50,131 nucleotides of DNA from assembly GCA_031421855.1 (NCBI GenBank), contig JANOPN010000022.1, forward strand, positions 1 to 50,131, read 5' to 3'. The notes under the pieces are model-generated. The model was not told where the DNA came from. It saw only the letters and a list, made by a program, of their open reading frames with translations, and searched no databases. The DNA is from JAAFHN01 sp031421855. GTDB lineage: Bacteria; Pseudomonadota; Gammaproteobacteria; Burkholderiales; Burkholderiaceae_C. Position numbers and translations under genes: made by a program. Positions 33,731 to 41,441 of the stretch are shown here, piece after piece; position 1 is the stretch's first letter, and every line of letters starts with the position of its first letter.

Positions 33731-34858
33731 TCATTTCGAACCCTTTGCAGCGTTTTGCGGGCTTAAGCTTTGCAAGAATGTAACCAAGTCGTCTATTTGC
33801 CGGGGTGTGAGCTTCAAGGGTTGCAACACAGCTGCGCCGTCGGAGTGGATTCGATTGGGGTCTAGGTTTGAGTAATGCTTGACGACTTCGCGCAGGGTTT
33901 TGGCGCTGCCGTCGTGAAAGTACGGGGCTGTCAGGGTCAGGCCGCGCAAGCTGGGCACTTTGAACTCGCCAAAATGGCGCGGCTCTAGGGTGACATGGCG
34001 GGTGCTGGTGTCGCTGGGCGTTTGGCCGGGCGCGTCTGAGAACTCACCCAATCGGTTAAACGGGCTGGCAAGCAGGGTTTTGAGGCCGCCCCAGCGACCC
34101 GGATCGGCCCCGGTTTTGGTGAAAAACTTGCGCCCGATATCGGCGAACTCGCCATTGCTGAAACTCGGGCCGGTGTGGCACAAAAAGCAGCGAGCCTCGC
34201 CCACAAAGAGCTTCAAGCCGCGCTGGGCGGCAACCGAGTAGCTGGTTTGAGCGGGCGGCACTGTGCCGACGAAGCCGTCTCGAAACGCGTCAAACGAGCT
34301 GCGGCCTGACACCAAGGTCGCTTGGTATGCGGCCAGGGCTTTGGATGCGTTGACCAGCACGGTCACGTCAGCCAAAGGGTCGCCAAACAACTGTCGGTAC
34401 GGGCCGCCGAGCTTGGGGTCTTGCTGCAAGAGGCTGGACAAGGTTTGGGCCGTGGCGGCCATTTCGTCGCGGGCGGTGAGTGGAGCCAGCGATGCAGCCC
34501 AAAGGGAGTCGGTCGCACCGTCCCACCCAAACCAGTTTCGGTGGACGGCGTCAACGACGCTGGGCGTGTTGCGACCCAAGCGAGAGTTGCTTCGACCGTC
34601 TTGGAATGCGCGGCTGGGTATGTGACAGCTGGCGCAGGCCAAGTTTTTACTGGCTGACACGGCTTTCGACACAAACAGTTGGTGCCCCAGTGCGATGGCG
34701 ATGGGGTTGGCGTCAACCGCGTTGCTGGGGTCGGGCCGCGGCTGCGGCGGCCAAGGGCCGTGCGACAGGATGCGCCCGCGCTCGGCAGGCGTGAAATCAA
34801 GCGCAGGGGCTGCTTGCACCCAGCCGAGCAGCGCCACGATGAGCATCCATGACTTCAC
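33731..34858 (-). CDS. Di-heme cytochrome c peroxidase/MauG-family protein
   Basis: A 375-residue exported c-type cytochrome with two haem sites, CASCH (75-79) and CFLCH (224-228). The leader MKSWMLIVALLGWVQAAPA is a signal peptide. Family patterns are RNTPSVVDAVHRNWFGWDGATDSL and KVPSLRGLTLTAPYFHDGSAKTLREVV. MauG-like proteins oxidise protein or peroxide substrates in the periplasm. The start overlaps the stop of the YtkA-like gene (ATGA), so it is the last gene of a three-gene coupled operon with an amidohydrolase. Confidence 0.92.
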   Translation of the reverse strand: MKSWMLIVALLGWVQAAPALDFTPAERGRILSHGPWPPQPRPDPSNAVDANPIAIALGHQLFVSKAVSASKNLACASCHIPSRAFQDGRSNSRLGRNTPSVVDAVHRNWFGWDGATDSLWAASLAPLTARDEMAATAQTLSSLLQQDPKLGGPYRQLFGDPLADVTVLVNASKALAAYQATLVSGRSSFDAFRDGFVGTVPPAQTSYSVAAQRGLKLFVGEARCFLCHTGPSFSNGEFADIGRKFFTKTGADPGRWGGLKTLLASPFNRLGEFSDAPGQTPSDTSTRHVTLEPRHFGEFKVPSLRGLTLTAPYFHDGSAKTLREVVKHYSNLDPNRIHSDGAAVLQPLKLTPRQIDDLVTFLQSLSPQNAAKGSK

Positions 34859-35256
34859 GGCAACTCGATCGATTCAACCAGCTTGGTGGTCTTGCCGTCT
34901 AGCGACACATCCAAACGCAACTCCCAACGCCCCGGCATGTGAAACATCAAGCCCTGTGCAAGCCAGCGGCCATTGGCTTGCGGGCTGAGGCTCACGCGGT
35001 AGTTCATGCCGTGGCGGTGCTCGGGCATGGTTGCGTCAACCCGGTTGAGCACCGCGTCCAACGGGCAAACCTGGACCTCAAGCGCGAAGTGCTTGCCCAC
35101 CGAAATGGGCGCGCCGATGACAGTCCAACGCGCTTGAACGCCGCCTTGCTCCAGCACCGGAGCAGCCATTGGGCACGGGCTTGGCCTCGCGGTCTGCGCG
35201 GTCACCGAAAACGCGGCAAATGTCCAGAGCCAACCCAGCGTCTTTGTGAACCTCAT
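34855..35256 (-). CDS. YtkA/FixH-like exported protein
   Basis: A 133-residue secreted protein with a signal peptide (MRFTKTLGWLWTFAAFSVTA) and a YtkA-like beta-sandwich domain. The motif DATMPEHRHGMNYRVSLS, followed by RWLAQGLMFHMPGRWELRLDV, is typical. Some YtkA-like proteins are linked to copper or cytochrome assembly. Four-base ATGA overlaps at both ends tie it to the amidohydrolase upstream and the di-heme cytochrome downstream, so its job is probably to serve that cytochrome. Confidence 0.8.
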   Translation of the reverse strand: MRFTKTLGWLWTFAAFSVTAQTARPSPCPMAAPVLEQGGVQARWTVIGAPISVGKHFALEVQVCPLDAVLNRVDATMPEHRHGMNYRVSLSPQANGRWLAQGLMFHMPGRWELRLDVSLDGKTTKLVESIELP

Positions 35257-36122
35257 TTCTTTTTCAGCATCGCCCCGAACAACGCCTCGCCGTTCTTATA
35301 GGCAATTCGCTCGGCCACGGATTGTGGCAAGTCAGCCAGCCACTGGCGAGACCAGTTGGCGTGCTCAACCACGAAATGCCAACGCTCGGGCGTGAAGGTG
35401 TCTGAGCCGACCATGAACCGGTCAGGGAACTCCAAAAACGCGGCTCGCCACCCGGCTGCAACCTTGCCTTGCGAGGCGTGATCGCTGCGATACGCCAGAT
35501 CGCACCACAGGTTTTTGTGTCTGCGCAGCATCTCACGCACCTTCTCAGGGTCGTCAAAGCCTGAGTGAGCCCACAAAATGCGGGCGTTGGGGTCTTGTTT
35601 GAATTGGCGCTCGATCGCGTCGGCATCCGAGTGCGAGTGCAAAAACAGCTTGCGCTCACGGGCAAGCTCCACGACGCGGCGCATGATGGGCAAGTCAGCA
35701 TCGGCCCCGTACACGTGGTACTCGCCAATCGCGGCATAGGTGTTGACTTTGAGGCGCGACTCCAGGTGCGCGACAACCGTTGGGTCTTTGAGCCAAGTGC
35801 TGATTTCGCCACGGTTGCGGTAGGGGCGCAGCACCGGGATGACCAAATCAGGCGCTTCTTTGAGCAGCTTTTGGGTTCCATCGTCGCTGCTGCTGGACAC
35901 CATGGCCGCCTTGAGGCCTGCCTTTCGCAAGATCTCGATGGCGGCCTTGGGCGGCAATTGCTCCCACGCGTCAACGCTATAGTGCAAATGCGAGTCAAAA
36001 ATCGGCAGTGGCGCTGCCGCAGACGGGCCCTGGGCCCTCGCCGCCCCAGCGGCGGCCATGCTCAGGCTGAGCGCGACGAGCACGCCGAGCGCTAGGAACC
36101 GGGATGTGATTTTGCGACGCAT
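35253..36122 (-). CDS. Exported amidohydrolase-family protein (TIM-barrel hydrolase)
   Basis: A 289-residue metal-dependent hydrolase with a cleavable leader (MRRKITSRFLALGVLVALSL ... AARA). Metal motifs are FDSHLHYS (H45, H47), GEYHVYG, LHSHSD, WAHSGFDD and a final Asp in MVGSDTFTPER. These fit the amidohydrolase_2 (TIM-barrel) group. Export is unusual, since most relatives are cytoplasmic. AAAAGGGC precedes the chosen ATG. It is the first gene of the overlapping operon with the YtkA-like protein and the di-heme cytochrome; the substrate is unknown. Confidence 0.8.
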   Translation of the reverse strand: MRRKITSRFLALGVLVALSLSMAAAGAARAQGPSAAAPLPIFDSHLHYSVDAWEQLPPKAAIEILRKAGLKAAMVSSSSDDGTQKLLKEAPDLVIPVLRPYRNRGEISTWLKDPTVVAHLESRLKVNTYAAIGEYHVYGADADLPIMRRVVELARERKLFLHSHSDADAIERQFKQDPNARILWAHSGFDDPEKVREMLRRHKNLWCDLAYRSDHASQGKVAAGWRAAFLEFPDRFMVGSDTFTPERWHFVVEHANWSRQWLADLPQSVAERIAYKNGEALFGAMLKKK

Positions 36123-36226
36123 GGCCAGCCCTTTTGACAACGACAATGCTTCGTATCGTAGCCAATCCGTGTAAACCACTCGCTTACGCGGGCATCAGAT
36201 CAACCGCCACAACGCGCAAGACACCC

Positions 36227-36577
36227 ATGTCAATCACTATCACATTCATAGCAGCAAACTCAATAGATTCGGCGACCAAGGCAGAAAAAGTGCAAAAAAT
36301 TGCCGCAAAACCGGGTCAATCGCTCATGCACGCGGCTGCGGCGGGCGGCGTGTCGGGTATCGCGGCTGACTGCGGTGGTTGCCTGAGTTGCGCCACCTGC
36401 CACGTGTTTGTGATGGATGAATGGTCAGCCGCCCTGCCCGACCCGAGCGCGGATGAGGTCAGCATGTTGGAGATGACGGCCACGCCGCGCCAAGCCAACA
36501 GCCGCCTCAGCTGCCAAATCAAGTTGACTCAGGCACACGACGGCTTGGTGGTTAGGCTTCCGGCTGCGCAGTATTGA
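36227..36577 (+). CDS. [2Fe-2S] ferredoxin containing a repeat-derived N-terminal segment
   Basis: A 116-residue adrenodoxin/putidaredoxin-type ferredoxin, an electron carrier for oxygenases or cluster assembly. Cluster cysteines are C49, C55, C58 (DCGGCLSCATCH) and C96 (RLSCQIKL), with an extra C52. Residues 7-22 (FIAANSIDSATKAEKV) are encoded by a copy of the 37-bp dispersed repeat, where relatives have a short beta-hairpin before the PGQSLMHAA segment. The ATG giving MSITITFIAAN is chosen because that is the family N-terminus. The 3' end overlaps cobQ convergently by 26 bases. It has no oxygenase partner next to it. Confidence 0.85.
   Translation: MSITITFIAANSIDSATKAEKVQKIAAKPGQSLMHAAAAGGVSGIAADCGGCLSCATCHVFVMDEWSAALPDPSADEVSMLEMTATPRQANSRLSCQIKLTQAHDGLVVRLPAAQY
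36248..36280 (+). repeat. 37-bp dispersed repeat, copy 9, inside the ferredoxin gene
   Basis: Matches copy 2 at 35 of 37 aligned positions (including the AATAGATTCGGCGACCAAG variant), reading in frame through the N-terminal part of the ferredoxin. It causes no stop or frameshift. Confidence 0.85.
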
Positions 36578-38081
36578 ACAGTAAGGCGTCCAGCACGCCC
36601 GGGTCAAAGTGCGCGTCAACATAGTCGGCTAAGCCATCGAATACCGCGTCTAAGCTGGGTGCGGACCCGCCGAACAAAGCGTGTAGTGCACCACTGTCTT
36701 CAAAAAGGCCGTGCAAATACACACCCAGGACGTTGCCACGGGGGTTTTGCCAGCCGATGCAAGTGGTTTCATCGCGATGCAATGCCGAAAACGCCACGTC
36801 GCCCGCTTGAGCCATGGCGGGGTGTTGCACCGTTTGGCCGTGGTGAATTTCGTAGCCGCTGACCGCGACCCCGGCCAGCGCCGCCCAGGGTGGCTGGGCA
36901 ACCATCGCAGGAGAAAACCGCGCCGCGGTTCGCAACGTGGTTTTTTCGGCCTCAAACACCGTGACCACGGGCAGCAACCCCAAACCCGGTGCGTTACCGT
37001 CGATGCCGTGGGGGTCAATCAAAGCCTCACCCAGCATTTGCAAGCCGCCGCACACGCCCAGCACCGCGCCACCCTTGGCGGCGTGGGCAGCGACCGCTGC
37101 GTCAAGCCCCTGCGCGCGCAGCCAGGCCAAATCGCCACTGGTGTGCTTGGAGCCGGGCAAGATGATCCAGTCGGTGCTGGCATCTAACCCGCGTAACGCG
37201 GCTGGGCTTCGCACCCACTTGAGCGCGACACCGGGGCAGTTTTTGAGGGCTTGAAACTCATCCAAGTTGCTGATGCGCGGGTAGGCGATCACGGCAATCG
37301 TGCGCTCGACGGCTCCGGTGGCTTGGTTTTGGTCGTCAAACACGCCGTCTTCCTCGGGCAAGCCGTGTCGCCACCACATCGGCAGCACGGCGACCGTGGG
37401 CACTTGGGTGAGCGCTTGCAACATTTGTGGCGCGGGTGCCAGCAAGGCGGGGTCACCGCGAAACTTGTTGAGCACGAAGCCCCGAATCAGCGAGCGCTCA
37501 TCTTCTGGCAACAAAGCCCAGGTGCCGTAGAGGTGGGCAAAAGCACCGCCTCGGTCGATGTCGGTGATGAGCAAGCAGGTGGCCTGCACATGAAGGGCGA
37601 CACGCATGTTCACAATGTCACTGCTGTGCAAATTGATCTCGGCTGGCGAGCCTGCGCCCTCGATCACCACCACGTCGTGTGTGGCCCGAAGCTGATCGAG
37701 CGCTTGGGTAATGTGAGGCCAAACCCGCTCGCTGCGCCCGCGCCAAGGCATGGCCGTCAACTCGTGGTCAACCTGGCCCATGAGCACCACTTGGCTGTGG
37801 GTGTCGCGCTCAGGCTTAAGCAGCAGCGGGTTCATGCGAACGTCAGGCACGGCGCGCGCGGCCAGCGCTTGAAAATACTGCGCGCTGCCGATTTCGCCTT
37901 CACCCGTTTCATCGCCGGGGACCTCAACCACGCGGGCGTTGTTGCTCATGTTTTGCGCCTTGAAGGGCGCAACCCGCAAGCCTTGGCGAGCGTAGTAGCG
38001 GCACAAGGCCGTGGTCAACCAGCTTTTGCCAGCCCCACTGGTGGTGCCCAGCACCATGACGCAACGCGCGAGTTCGGTCAT
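36552..38081 (-). CDS. cobQ: Cobyric acid synthase
   Basis: A 509-residue amidotransferase that makes cobyric acid by four amidations of adenosylcobyrinic acid a,c-diamide. It has the P-loop-like GTTSGAGKSWLTTAL, the CobQ landmark PFKAQNMSNNA and EIGSAQYFQALAARA, and a class I glutamine amidotransferase domain with the nucleophile cysteine in GVCGGLQMLGEA. The ATG overlaps the cobC stop (ATGA). It is the last gene of the cobalamin operon visible here, and its 3' end overlaps the convergent ferredoxin gene. Confidence 0.95.
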   Translation of the reverse strand: MTELARCVMVLGTTSGAGKSWLTTALCRYYARQGLRVAPFKAQNMSNNARVVEVPGDETGEGEIGSAQYFQALAARAVPDVRMNPLLLKPERDTHSQVVLMGQVDHELTAMPWRGRSERVWPHITQALDQLRATHDVVVIEGAGSPAEINLHSSDIVNMRVALHVQATCLLITDIDRGGAFAHLYGTWALLPEDERSLIRGFVLNKFRGDPALLAPAPQMLQALTQVPTVAVLPMWWRHGLPEEDGVFDDQNQATGAVERTIAVIAYPRISNLDEFQALKNCPGVALKWVRSPAALRGLDASTDWIILPGSKHTSGDLAWLRAQGLDAAVAAHAAKGGAVLGVCGGLQMLGEALIDPHGIDGNAPGLGLLPVVTVFEAEKTTLRTAARFSPAMVAQPPWAALAGVAVSGYEIHHGQTVQHPAMAQAGDVAFSALHRDETTCIGWQNPRGNVLGVYLHGLFEDSGALHALFGGSAPSLDAVFDGLADYVDAHFDPGVLDALLFNTAQPEA

Positions 38082-39091
38082 TGGGTCTCCATCAAAAGCG
38101 CTTTGAGCGCACCTGCCAAAGCGTCTTGAGACGCGGGCGGACGAACGGACACGCGCGCAAAACCAGGCAATCCAAAACTGGTCGCATCGCGCAGCTTGAT
38201 GCCTCGGTTGCGCAGGTCTGCAAACACCTTGGGGGAATCAAGGCTCGACAAGTCCACACAAAAGAAAGATGTCTGGCTGGGCAAACACCGCAAACCGAGC
38301 GAGTTCAACACCGCAATTTGCCGAGACTTCCACTGGCGCAGCAGCTGGCGGCTGGCATCCACCCAGGACTGCGACTCCACGCTGGCCCAACTGTTCAATA
38401 AGGCAACACCATGCGCACCGACAGGCCACGAAGCAGCCATGTCAATCAGCTCATTGGCAATATCAGCCGACGCAAGTGGCGCAACCGCATACGCCGCACG
38501 CACACCGGTGAGCCCCAGCGCTTTATTGGGCGACCACATCTCCCAAGCCTGTTGACCGCGATTGCCGCAGTTGCGGGCCCAGCCGGTCAACCGCAGCGGC
38601 TCATACGCTCGGTCAACAATCAAGAGCGTTTGCTTGCCTTCAGCCTGCAAGCCATTCGCGTCGCGCTCATCGCCGTGCGGACTGCTGGGGTCGGCAAGCC
38701 AGCGCAAACCGACCGCATTGGTTTGAGAACCGCTGTGAACCGCTAAACCATGGGCGCGCGCCGCAGCGGCGTAGTCGCCGTAGGCGTGCTCGGGCACACC
38801 CACCGACCCCAGGCCACGCACCGCCGCCCACGCAGAAACGCGAAAAATGAACTCGCTGGCGCTACCCGCGACCACGATTCGTGACGCATCAACGCCGTGA
38901 AAATCACCCAACACTGACCGAAGCCGGGTGTAGCCAGGGTCGGGGTATCGGGTCGGGTCGCACTGCTGCAGGGCCGCGCGCGCATGCGGGCATGGGCCGC
39001 ATGCATTGGCATTGGTCGAAAAGTCGTGTTCAGCCGCACCCAGCGCGTCAGGCCCGCCATGTTCGCGCGCAGGGTTGGGCGACCAAATCAT
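38078..39091 (-). CDS. cobC: Threonine-phosphate decarboxylase (CobC/CobD_Salmonella type)
   Basis: A 337-residue fold-type I PLP aminotransferase-like enzyme that makes (R)-1-amino-2-propanol phosphate, the link to the nucleotide loop of B12. It has FSTNANACGPCPHARAA, RYPDPGYTRLRSVLG and the PLP lysine in SPNKALGLTGVRAAYA. The ATG giving MIWSPNPAREHGG is chosen because it overlaps the cbiB stop as ATGA, matching the other gene joints of the operon; an ATG four codons upstream is possible. Its placement with cbiB fits its role. Confidence 0.9.
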   Translation of the reverse strand: MIWSPNPAREHGGPDALGAAEHDFSTNANACGPCPHARAALQQCDPTRYPDPGYTRLRSVLGDFHGVDASRIVVAGSASEFIFRVSAWAAVRGLGSVGVPEHAYGDYAAAARAHGLAVHSGSQTNAVGLRWLADPSSPHGDERDANGLQAEGKQTLLIVDRAYEPLRLTGWARNCGNRGQQAWEMWSPNKALGLTGVRAAYAVAPLASADIANELIDMAASWPVGAHGVALLNSWASVESQSWVDASRQLLRQWKSRQIAVLNSLGLRCLPSQTSFFCVDLSSLDSPKVFADLRNRGIKLRDATSFGLPGFARVSVRPPASQDALAGALKALLMETQ

Positions 39092-40056
39092 GCAGCAAGC
39101 CATTCAAAAAAGATAGCAATAAACCCAATGAATACGGCGACCAATAGCGCTTTTGTTGCCAAAATGATTGATTGTTGGGTGTCTGAGGCCTTTACCGGGC
39201 CAGCCGAGGCATGGAGCTGGTATGCACCCGCCTTGCCCAATCGCCGGTTGAGCGTCAACGCCATGGCCGCCATGGGCCAGCCGCTGTTGGGCGACGGTGT
39301 TCGCTCAGCCTCGCGCGGCAGGTTTTGGAGCCCGCGCATGCCGCCCGCCAGCATGAGCAAGGCTGCGGCGATTCGCGCGGGCATCCAGCTGAGCGCGTCG
39401 TCGGCACGCGCCGCCCACTTGCCGCCCCACTCCCAGACCTGCCCATTGCGCTCACCTCGGTAGCCCCACATCGCGTCAGCGGTGTTAGCAAACCGATAGA
39501 GTGCCGCGCCGGGCAGTCCGAACAAAATGAACCAAAAGATCGGCGCAACGACCGAGTCGTTCAAGTTTTCTGCCAAGGATTCAATCGCGGCTTCGCGCAC
39601 CTCGCACTCGGTCAATTTCGTCACGTCTCGACTCACCAGCCAAGCCAGCCGCTTTCGACCCGCGTTCAGCGACGACTGCAACGCCGCTTCAACCGCCAAA
39701 ACCTCGCTTTTGAGCATGGCCCAAGCCAAAAGTGGCTTGAGCGCAAAACCCAATGTCAACGCCTCAAGCCACGGGTTGCCGAGTTGCCCAACGAGCCTTT
39801 GAATGCACCAAGCCAGACTTGCAAAAAGGGCCGCACCAGCGAGCCACGCCGCCGCCCCGCGAACGAAATACACCGCATTGGCGACAGTCGAGTCACCCGA
39901 TCGCGGCGCGACCCAAGAGCCAAGTGCACCCAAGAATCGGCCCATCCACACGACCGGATGCCAAGCCGATTTGGGCTCGCCGAGCCAGCGATCAACCGCC
40001 AAAGCCACCAAGACTGCGAGGCTCATGAACAACCCCGACGTGGCGAAGCTCGTCAT
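39088..40056 (-). CDS. cobD: Adenosylcobinamide-phosphate synthase CbiB/CobD
   Basis: A 322-residue integral membrane enzyme that attaches aminopropanol (phosphate) to adenosylcobyric acid. It has VALAVDRWLGEPKSAWHPVVWMG, the conserved REAAIESLAENLNDSVVAPIFW, and GAALYRFANTADAMWGYRGER. Residues 303-315 (ALLVAVFIGFIAI), within the last membrane helix, are encoded by a 37-bp repeat copy read in reverse, followed by FFEWLAA and the stop. Two ATG codons (40056 and 40026) are plausible starts. It lies between cobO and cobC. Confidence 0.93.
   Translation of the reverse strand: MTSFATSGLFMSLAVLVALAVDRWLGEPKSAWHPVVWMGRFLGALGSWVAPRSGDSTVANAVYFVRGAAAWLAGAALFASLAWCIQRLVGQLGNPWLEALTLGFALKPLLAWAMLKSEVLAVEAALQSSLNAGRKRLAWLVSRDVTKLTECEVREAAIESLAENLNDSVVAPIFWFILFGLPGAALYRFANTADAMWGYRGERNGQVWEWGGKWAARADDALSWMPARIAAALLMLAGGMRGLQNLPREAERTPSPNSGWPMAAMALTLNRRLGKAGAYQLHASAGPVKASDTQQSIILATKALLVAVFIGFIAIFFEWLAA
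39113..39145 (+). repeat. 37-bp dispersed repeat, copy 10, inside the 3' end of cbiB
   Basis: A copy with ATAGCAATAAACCCAATGAA at its start and CGGCGACCAA near its end. Read on the minus strand it supplies codons for a hydrophobic stretch at the end of the CbiB protein. Confidence 0.82.
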
Positions 40057-40066
40057 CAACTTGCGC

Positions 40067-40636
40067 TCAGTCCTCGATGCCGCGCTGCGCAGGCACACCG
40101 GCCTTGAAGGCGTGTTTGATCATGGTCATCTCAGTCACCGTGTCGGCAATGTCAGTGATTTCGCTGGGGCAGCGTCGCCCGGTGAGCACCACGTGAACAT
40201 CCCGAGGGCGACTCGTCAAAGCCGACAAGACATCATCTAGGGGGATCCAACCGTACAGAATTGGGTAAGTGATCTCGTCGAGCACGGTCAGGAAATAGTC
40301 GCCGCTCATCATTGATGCCTTGGCGCGTGCCCAGCCGTCGCGAGCCAGTTGAGCCGAGTGCGCCAAATCGTGGCTTTTCCAGCTGAACCCGTCGCCCAGA
40401 CCCTCAATGGGAATGCCAAGCTGCTCAAACATCCGATGCTCACCAAAGCGCGCCGTGGGCACTTTCATGAACTGATAAATCTTCACGGCTTTGCTGCGGC
40501 CGTGCGCCCGCAAAGCCAAGCCAAATGCCGCCGTGCTTTTGCCTTTGCCGTCGCCCGTGTTGACGATGATCAAGCCACGGCGCTCGCCTTCGGGCTTGTC
40601 ATAGGGTTTGTGGGTTTTAGGGACTTCAATTTCCAT
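40067..40636 (-). CDS. cobO: Cob(I)alamin adenosyltransferase (CobO/BtuR type)
   Basis: A 189-residue ATP:corrinoid adenosyltransferase. The ATP loop is GDGKGKSTAAFGLALRAHG (with the CobA/CobO-type GKGKST), followed by KIYQFMKVPT, FSWKSHDLAHS and LDEITYPILYGWI; HVVLTGRRCP is another family landmark. The ATG (MEIEVPKTHKPY) is the usual start. It overlaps the upstream btuD end by 11 bases. Confidence 0.94.
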   Translation of the reverse strand: MEIEVPKTHKPYDKPEGERRGLIIVNTGDGKGKSTAAFGLALRAHGRSKAVKIYQFMKVPTARFGEHRMFEQLGIPIEGLGDGFSWKSHDLAHSAQLARDGWARAKASMMSGDYFLTVLDEITYPILYGWIPLDDVLSALTSRPRDVHVVLTGRRCPSEITDIADTVTEMTMIKHAFKAGVPAQRGIED

Positions 40637-41441
40637 GTCGAGCCTTGCCTTTGCCGCTAGCGGATGGCAACGCCACCCATTGGTTGTCAACGCCGCGTAT
40701 GCGAACGCGATCTTCAAAAACTGCTTCAATCGCCCGGTGCGTGGCAGCGTCACTGCACGGGCCTTGGTGTACCACCCGGCCTTGGTTGACGATGACGACT
40801 TCGTCTGCGTGCAATGCCATCGAGATCTCGTGCAACACACTGACAACGGTTTTGCCGCTTACCACCAGCTCGCGCACCAAGGCCAGCCAATCGGCTTGGT
40901 GCGGGGGGTCGAGATGTGCCAATGGCTCGTCCATGAGCAATACCTGGGCCTCAACCGCCAAAGCGCGCGCCAACAAAACCCGCTGGCGCTCGCCGCCTGA
41001 GAGCTGCCCAAGCGAGCGGTCGCGCCAGCCCCAAGACTGGGTTTGTTGCATGGCACGCTCAACGGCTTCGTGGTCTGCGCCGCTTGCGCCGGCAAGCCAA
41101 GCCTGATGCGGCAGCCGCCCCAACATGACCACGTCGCGGGCCGCAAGGTCGCTGGGGCTGGTCTCGTTTTGGCCCAACCACGACATTTTCTGCGCTTGCA
41201 TGCGTCGACTCATGGTTGCCATCGGCTCACCGAGCAGGTCAATTGCGCCGGTCGCCGGCAGCAAGCGCGCCACGGCTTTGAGCAGGGTTGACTTACCCGC
41301 GCCATTGGGTCCGATGATGCTCGTCCAGCGGGCACGCGGCAGCTGGAGCGACAAGTTGTGAAGCACATCCACTTTGCCAAGCCGCGCGTGAACTCCCTTG
41401 ATGTCGAGCGCGACAACCCAGTTGTCTGACTGCGCAGTCAT
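40626..41441 (-). CDS. btuD: Vitamin B12 ABC transporter ATP-binding protein
   Basis: A 271-residue ABC ATPase of the FecCD/BtuCD type. Walker A is GPNGAGKST (44-52), the signature is LSGGERQRVLLARALA and Walker B is VLLMDEPLAHLD. It overlaps the btuC stop by four bases (ATGA) and the cobO start by 11 bases. Its place between btuC and cobO supports a role in corrinoid uptake rather than iron-siderophore uptake. Confidence 0.92.
   Translation of the reverse strand: MTAQSDNWVVALDIKGVHARLGKVDVLHNLSLQLPRARWTSIIGPNGAGKSTLLKAVARLLPATGAIDLLGEPMATMSRRMQAQKMSWLGQNETSPSDLAARDVVMLGRLPHQAWLAGASGADHEAVERAMQQTQSWGWRDRSLGQLSGGERQRVLLARALAVEAQVLLMDEPLAHLDPPHQADWLALVRELVVSGKTVVSVLHEISMALHADEVVIVNQGRVVHQGPCSDAATHRAIEAVFEDRVRIRGVDNQWVALPSASGKGKARHGN

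Noticed and set aside
35264..35998. A 244-codon open frame on the minus strand in another phase
   Set aside because: It overlaps the exported amidohydrolase on the same strand in another phase and encodes a Ser/Arg/Cys-rich product with no motif.
36134..36226. An N-terminal extension of the ferredoxin from an upstream ATG
   Set aside because: The extra residues do not match any ferredoxin N-terminus; the internal ATG gives the family's usual MSITITFI start.
39211..40107. A 298-codon open frame on the plus strand over cbiB
   Set aside because: Antisense to a clear CbiB gene; low-complexity Arg/Pro-rich translation with no motif.
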